Below the pieces are notes generated by a model. The model made no database searches. It was not told the origin of the DNA and saw only the letters and a list, made by a program, of their open reading frames with translations. Positions 61,906-64,000 of a stretch of DNA of 64,000 nucleotides are shown here, piece after piece. Position 1 is the first letter of the stretch, and the number at the start of each line of letters is the position of its first letter. Made by a program: the position numbers and the translations under genes. Location of the stretch: contig NZ_BAFQ01000094.1 in assembly GCF_000308375.1 (NCBI RefSeq), positions 1-64,000 on the forward strand. Reading direction: 5' to 3'. Source of the DNA: Nocardia aobensis NBRC 100429 (GTDB lineage Bacteria > Actinomycetota > Actinomycetes > Mycobacteriales > Mycobacteriaceae).

Positions 61906-62442
61906 TTACTTCACGGTGACCGAGATCGTCGCCTGGTCGATCTGCACGTTGGACTCGATCGGATTGCCCTCCGCGTGGACGGTGATGCGCGCCTTGTCGA
62001 TCCCCTCGTCCTGCAGCGCCGTTGCGACGTTGTTGCCCCGTGCCTCGGCGAGCGAGTCGGCCGCCCCGGAATTCGAGTCGACGGCGTAGGTTTCGATCTT
62101 GACCGCTGTGTCGTTGCCCTTGAGCGGGAGCGCCACCGCCTTGATGGTGGCGACATCGGCCGGGCTCAGATCGGAGCTGTTCTTGTCGAAGGTGATCGGC
62201 GCCGCCGACAGCACACTGTTGATCGCGTTCTGCACGGCCTGCTGCGCGGAGTTGAGGGCCGAACCCACCACCGACGACGCCGTGGTGGCGAGACTGCTTC
62301 GCATATCGGTGTGCTCGCCACCGTGCGCCGTGGTCGTCGTGACCACGGCCGGACCACTGTTGTTGTCCGAGGAACATGCGGCGATCGGAATCAGCGCTGC
62401 CGCACCGGTCGCCAGCACCGCTACCGCCTTGACGAGTTTCAT
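61906..62442 (-). CDS. OmpA-domain lipoprotein
   Basis: A 178-residue lipoprotein. The signal peptide (MKLVKAVAVLATGAAALIPIAAC) ends in a lipobox IAAC at Cys23. After a Thr-rich linker and a helical stretch (about residues 52-80) comes an OmpA-like peptidoglycan-associating domain, seen in SAAPITFDKNSSDLSPADVATIKAVALPL and ARITVHAEGNPIESN. It is like ArfA-type OmpA-family proteins of mycobacteria, which bind the cell wall. AGGAGA precedes the ATG. It is convergent with the YihY-like gene and lies just after the SHOCT gene on the same strand. Confidence 0.83.
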   Translation of the reverse strand: MKLVKAVAVLATGAAALIPIAACSSDNNSGPAVVTTTTAHGGEHTDMRSSLATTASSVVGSALNSAQQAVQNAINSVLSAAPITFDKNSSDLSPADVATIKAVALPLKGNDTAVKIETYAVDSNSGAADSLAEARGNNVATALQDEGIDKARITVHAEGNPIESNVQIDQATISVTVK

Positions 62443-62480
62443 GCTGCTTCTCCTGATCTCCGTCCGGATGGGCCCGGTGG

Positions 62481-62747
62481 TCACGACGCGAGAATGCGCG
62501 CCTTCTCCGATTCGAACTCCTGCTCGGTGAGCACCCCCTGAGCTTTCAACTCGCCCAACTGTTTCAGTGCCGCGATGCGGTCGGTTCCCCCGCCGGCCGG
62601 GGCGGGCGGCGGCGGTTGCTGCTCGTACTGGTATTCCTCCTGCGCGGCCCAGCGCTGGCCCTGGCGTCGTGAGACGCGATTGGATACGGCCGTGGCCGTT
62701 CCGGCGACCACCGCGGTACGGGCGACGCCCCGTAGTAACCCGGGCAT
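62481..62747 (-). CDS. SHOCT-domain protein
   Basis: An 88-residue protein. A short hydrophobic, Ala/Val-rich N-terminus (about residues 8-24) and a Pro/Gln-rich middle lead to a SHOCT module at the C-terminus: IAALKQLGELKAQGVLTEQEFESEKARIL, of which LKAQGVLTEQEFESEK is the signature. SHOCT is an oligomerisation or localisation helix pair. It is followed by the OmpA-like lipoprotein gene and preceded 12 bp upstream by the DUF6325 gene; the SHOCT/DUF6325 pair is common in actinobacteria. Confidence 0.85.
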   Translation of the reverse strand: MPGLLRGVARTAVVAGTATAVSNRVSRRQGQRWAAQEEYQYEQQPPPPAPAGGGTDRIAALKQLGELKAQGVLTEQEFESEKARILAS

Positions 62748-62758
62748 GGTGCTTCTCC

Positions 62759-63211
62759 TTAGGTGTCGGCCTCGAGGCTGTCGAGGGTCGAGAGGATGGC
62801 TTGAACCGGAATGCGACCCGATGCGACGAGTTCGGCGCCGTTGCGCCGCAGCGCGACCGCCAGCGGGGCCGCCCACGTGTTCTCGTAGAGGAGGACGGCG
62901 GCGGAATGGCCGGGCTCCAAGGCGCCCCCGGCCTCGCGCAGATCCCCCTCGTCGAGCAGCCCGGTCGCCGCCTCGGCGAACAGTGTCACATCCAGGTCGC
63001 CGGTCAAGCCGACATCGGCGATGTCGATCCCGCTCAGTGATCCGTCCGCATCCTTGTGCACGAAGGCCAGATCCAGGACCCGGATGATGCCGCGGTCCAC
63101 CAGATCCCGCAGCATCGGCAACGCCGAGCCGTCCGGTTGGCGGTCGGCGGGGAATTCGATCACGAGATAGTCGATCGGTCCCATCTCGTCGATATCGGCA
63201 GCACTGTTCAC
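62759..63211 (-). CDS. DUF6325 family protein
   Basis: A 150-residue protein of the DUF6325 (DUF1269-like) type. GPIDYLVIEFPADRQ opens the domain, and LVDRGIIRVLDLAFVHKD and GHSAAVLLYENTWAAPLA are the conserved blocks. It is acidic and lacks membrane segments. Function is unknown, but it regularly occurs next to SHOCT-domain genes, as here, with 11 bp between. The GTG start at 63211 is preceded by AAGGGG. Confidence 0.8.
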   Translation of the reverse strand: MNSAADIDEMGPIDYLVIEFPADRQPDGSALPMLRDLVDRGIIRVLDLAFVHKDADGSLSGIDIADVGLTGDLDVTLFAEAATGLLDEGDLREAGGALEPGHSAAVLLYENTWAAPLAVALRRNGAELVASGRIPVQAILSTLDSLEADT

Positions 63212-63587
63212 CGGACACCCCTTTTCTCCGACGCCTGACCCAACGACAGGAACCCATCGACACGAACATCCACCGCAACCCAGGCCCGGGCGGGTCGGCG
63301 ACAGCGCGAACGCGGCCGACGAGACGACCTGACACCTTATGATTCGGTGCCGCCGGTCCCGCAGATATCACCGCCGCCGTACCGGAGTGAATCGCCCGGC
63401 GCTCCGGATCGAGCCGACCGGTCTCGCCACCGCTCTCCGCACAAGATGATTGCTGAATTTTCGCCAGAGCGGTCCGCAAGATTCTCGGCGCAGCGCACAA
63501 TGAGAAACGACCGCGCCTCATGTACACCGGCCTCCAGGATCCGGCCGGATGCGTCGCCAGATGGGTCCGCCACCTCCGGGAGTGCCG
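63212..63587. other. 376-bp gene-free stretch between divergent genes
   Basis: Between the DUF6325 gene (minus) and the GH15-like gene (plus) no gene is recognised. The segment 63440-63520 is comparatively AT-rich and may hold the promoters. No repeats of note. Confidence 0.5.
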
Positions 63588-64000
63588 ATGAACCCCTACC
63601 CGCCCATCGCCGAGCACGGCATTGTCGGCGATCTCCAAACCGCGGCGTTGGTGTCGTCGGCCGGAACGGTGGATTGGTGGTGCACACCGCGATTCGATTC
63701 CCCGAGCGTTTTCGGGTCGCTGCTGGACCACGAACGGGGCGGGTACTGCCGTGTCGCGGCCGATTTGCCAGAGGGTTCGGTGACCATCCGCCAGTTGTAT
63801 CTGCCGGATACCGCGGTGCTGGTCACTCGTTTCATGGCACCGGACGGAGTCGGGGAGGTCGCCGACTTCATGCCGCCGATCGACGACGACGCGCCTACCG
63901 ATCGGCATCGCCTGGTTCGCATCGTGCGTGTGGTGCGCGGCAGTCTGCCGTTCACGCTCGCCTGCCGGCCACGTTTCGACTACGGCCGCGCCGAGCACAC
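63588..64000 (+). CDS. glycoside hydrolase family 15 (glucoamylase/trehalase-like), 5' part only
   Basis: The first 137 residues of a GH15-type protein, running off the right edge without a stop. MNPYPPIAEHGIVGDLQTAALVSSAGTVDWWCTPRFDSPSVFGSLLD (cited in parts: GDLQTAALV and VDWWCTPRFDSPSVFGSLLD) is the N-terminal trehalase/glucoamylase signature, and TRFMAPDGVGEVADFMP follows. Actinobacterial members of 600-680 residues include alpha,alpha-trehalases and glucoamylases. GGGAG precedes the ATG. The catalytic part lies beyond the window, so the activity cannot be told. Confidence 0.85.
   Translation, partial: MNPYPPIAEHGIVGDLQTAALVSSAGTVDWWCTPRFDSPSVFGSLLDHERGGYCRVAADLPEGSVTIRQLYLPDTAVLVTRFMAPDGVGEVADFMPPIDDDAPTDRHRLVRIVRVVRGSLPFTLACRPRFDYGRAEH

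Overview
The window is 64 kb of high-GC DNA (roughly 68-70% by eye) from an actinobacterium. It is probably a Nocardia or a close relative such as Rhodococcus. Pointers are a rifampicin monooxygenase very like the Nocardia farcinica Rox protein as I remember it, a Rv3143-like receiver protein beside the nuo operon as in mycobacteria, a single-chain acyl-CoA carboxylase, paired PF04672 methyltransferases, and many GTG starts with overlapping stop/start codons. No rRNA, tRNA or CRISPR was recognised. Similarity statements come from memory of protein families, not from a search.

Layout. 1-5.7 kb: C-terminal part of a molybdopterin reductase (cut by the left edge), a LysE exporter, a nucleotidyltransferase fragment, an SDR/TetR divergent pair with four tandem operators, and an amidase. 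6-12.2 kb: a complete tyrosine recombinase with a Cys/His-rich insertion, a GNAT acetyltransferase, the rifampicin monooxygenase rox behind a 19-bp palindrome matching the rifamycin-associated element, a double-hotdog thioesterase, an enoyl-CoA hydratase, a flavodoxin and a DinB-like protein. 12.2-14.8 kb: a gene-free stretch with two strong inverted repeats, then a zinc-finger-like coiled-coil protein and a SAM methyltransferase. 14.8-21.2 kb: a fused acyl-CoA carboxylase facing its TetR regulator across 48 bp, a TipA-like MerR regulator, an EamA transporter and an NAD(P)-binding protein. 21.5-28.3 kb: narGHJI, respiratory nitrate reductase, each gene overlapping the next by four bases. 28.3-35 kb: a cytochrome P450, an HdeD-like membrane protein, a cap-domain gene broken by a 31-bp tandem duplication, a lipoprotein, a cyclase-family hydrolase, a second SDR/TetR pair with two operators, and a second PF04672 methyltransferase. 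35-51 kb: the whole nuo operon on the minus strand (A to N), in which nuoH and nuoI form one uninterrupted reading frame. 51.3-54.8 kb: pseudo-receiver, CBS-domain protein, lipoprotein, aldo/keto reductase with a MerR-type promoter, and a MarR regulator. 54.9-61 kb: cbbR divergent from cbbL-cbbS-cbbX-fbp-prk, a compact Calvin-cycle operon. 61-64 kb: YihY-like membrane protein, OmpA-like lipoprotein, a SHOCT/DUF6325 pair and the start of a GH15 glucoamylase-like gene.

How the genes work together. The window is rich in energy metabolism: complex I feeds the quinone pool, NarGHI can drain it to nitrate when oxygen is low, and the cbb operon supplies the diagnostic enzymes of CO2 fixation (RuBisCO, its activase, phosphoribulokinase, FBPase), so facultative autotrophy or CO2 recycling is plausible. 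Around these lie small accessory units, many with their own local regulator and visible operators. The most notable observations are the nuoH-nuoI fusion, the palindrome before rox, the mirrored near-leaderless promoters of the carboxylase/TetR pair, the duplication-inactivated cap-domain gene, and the zinc-finger/coiled-coil gene with its hairpin-rich leader.
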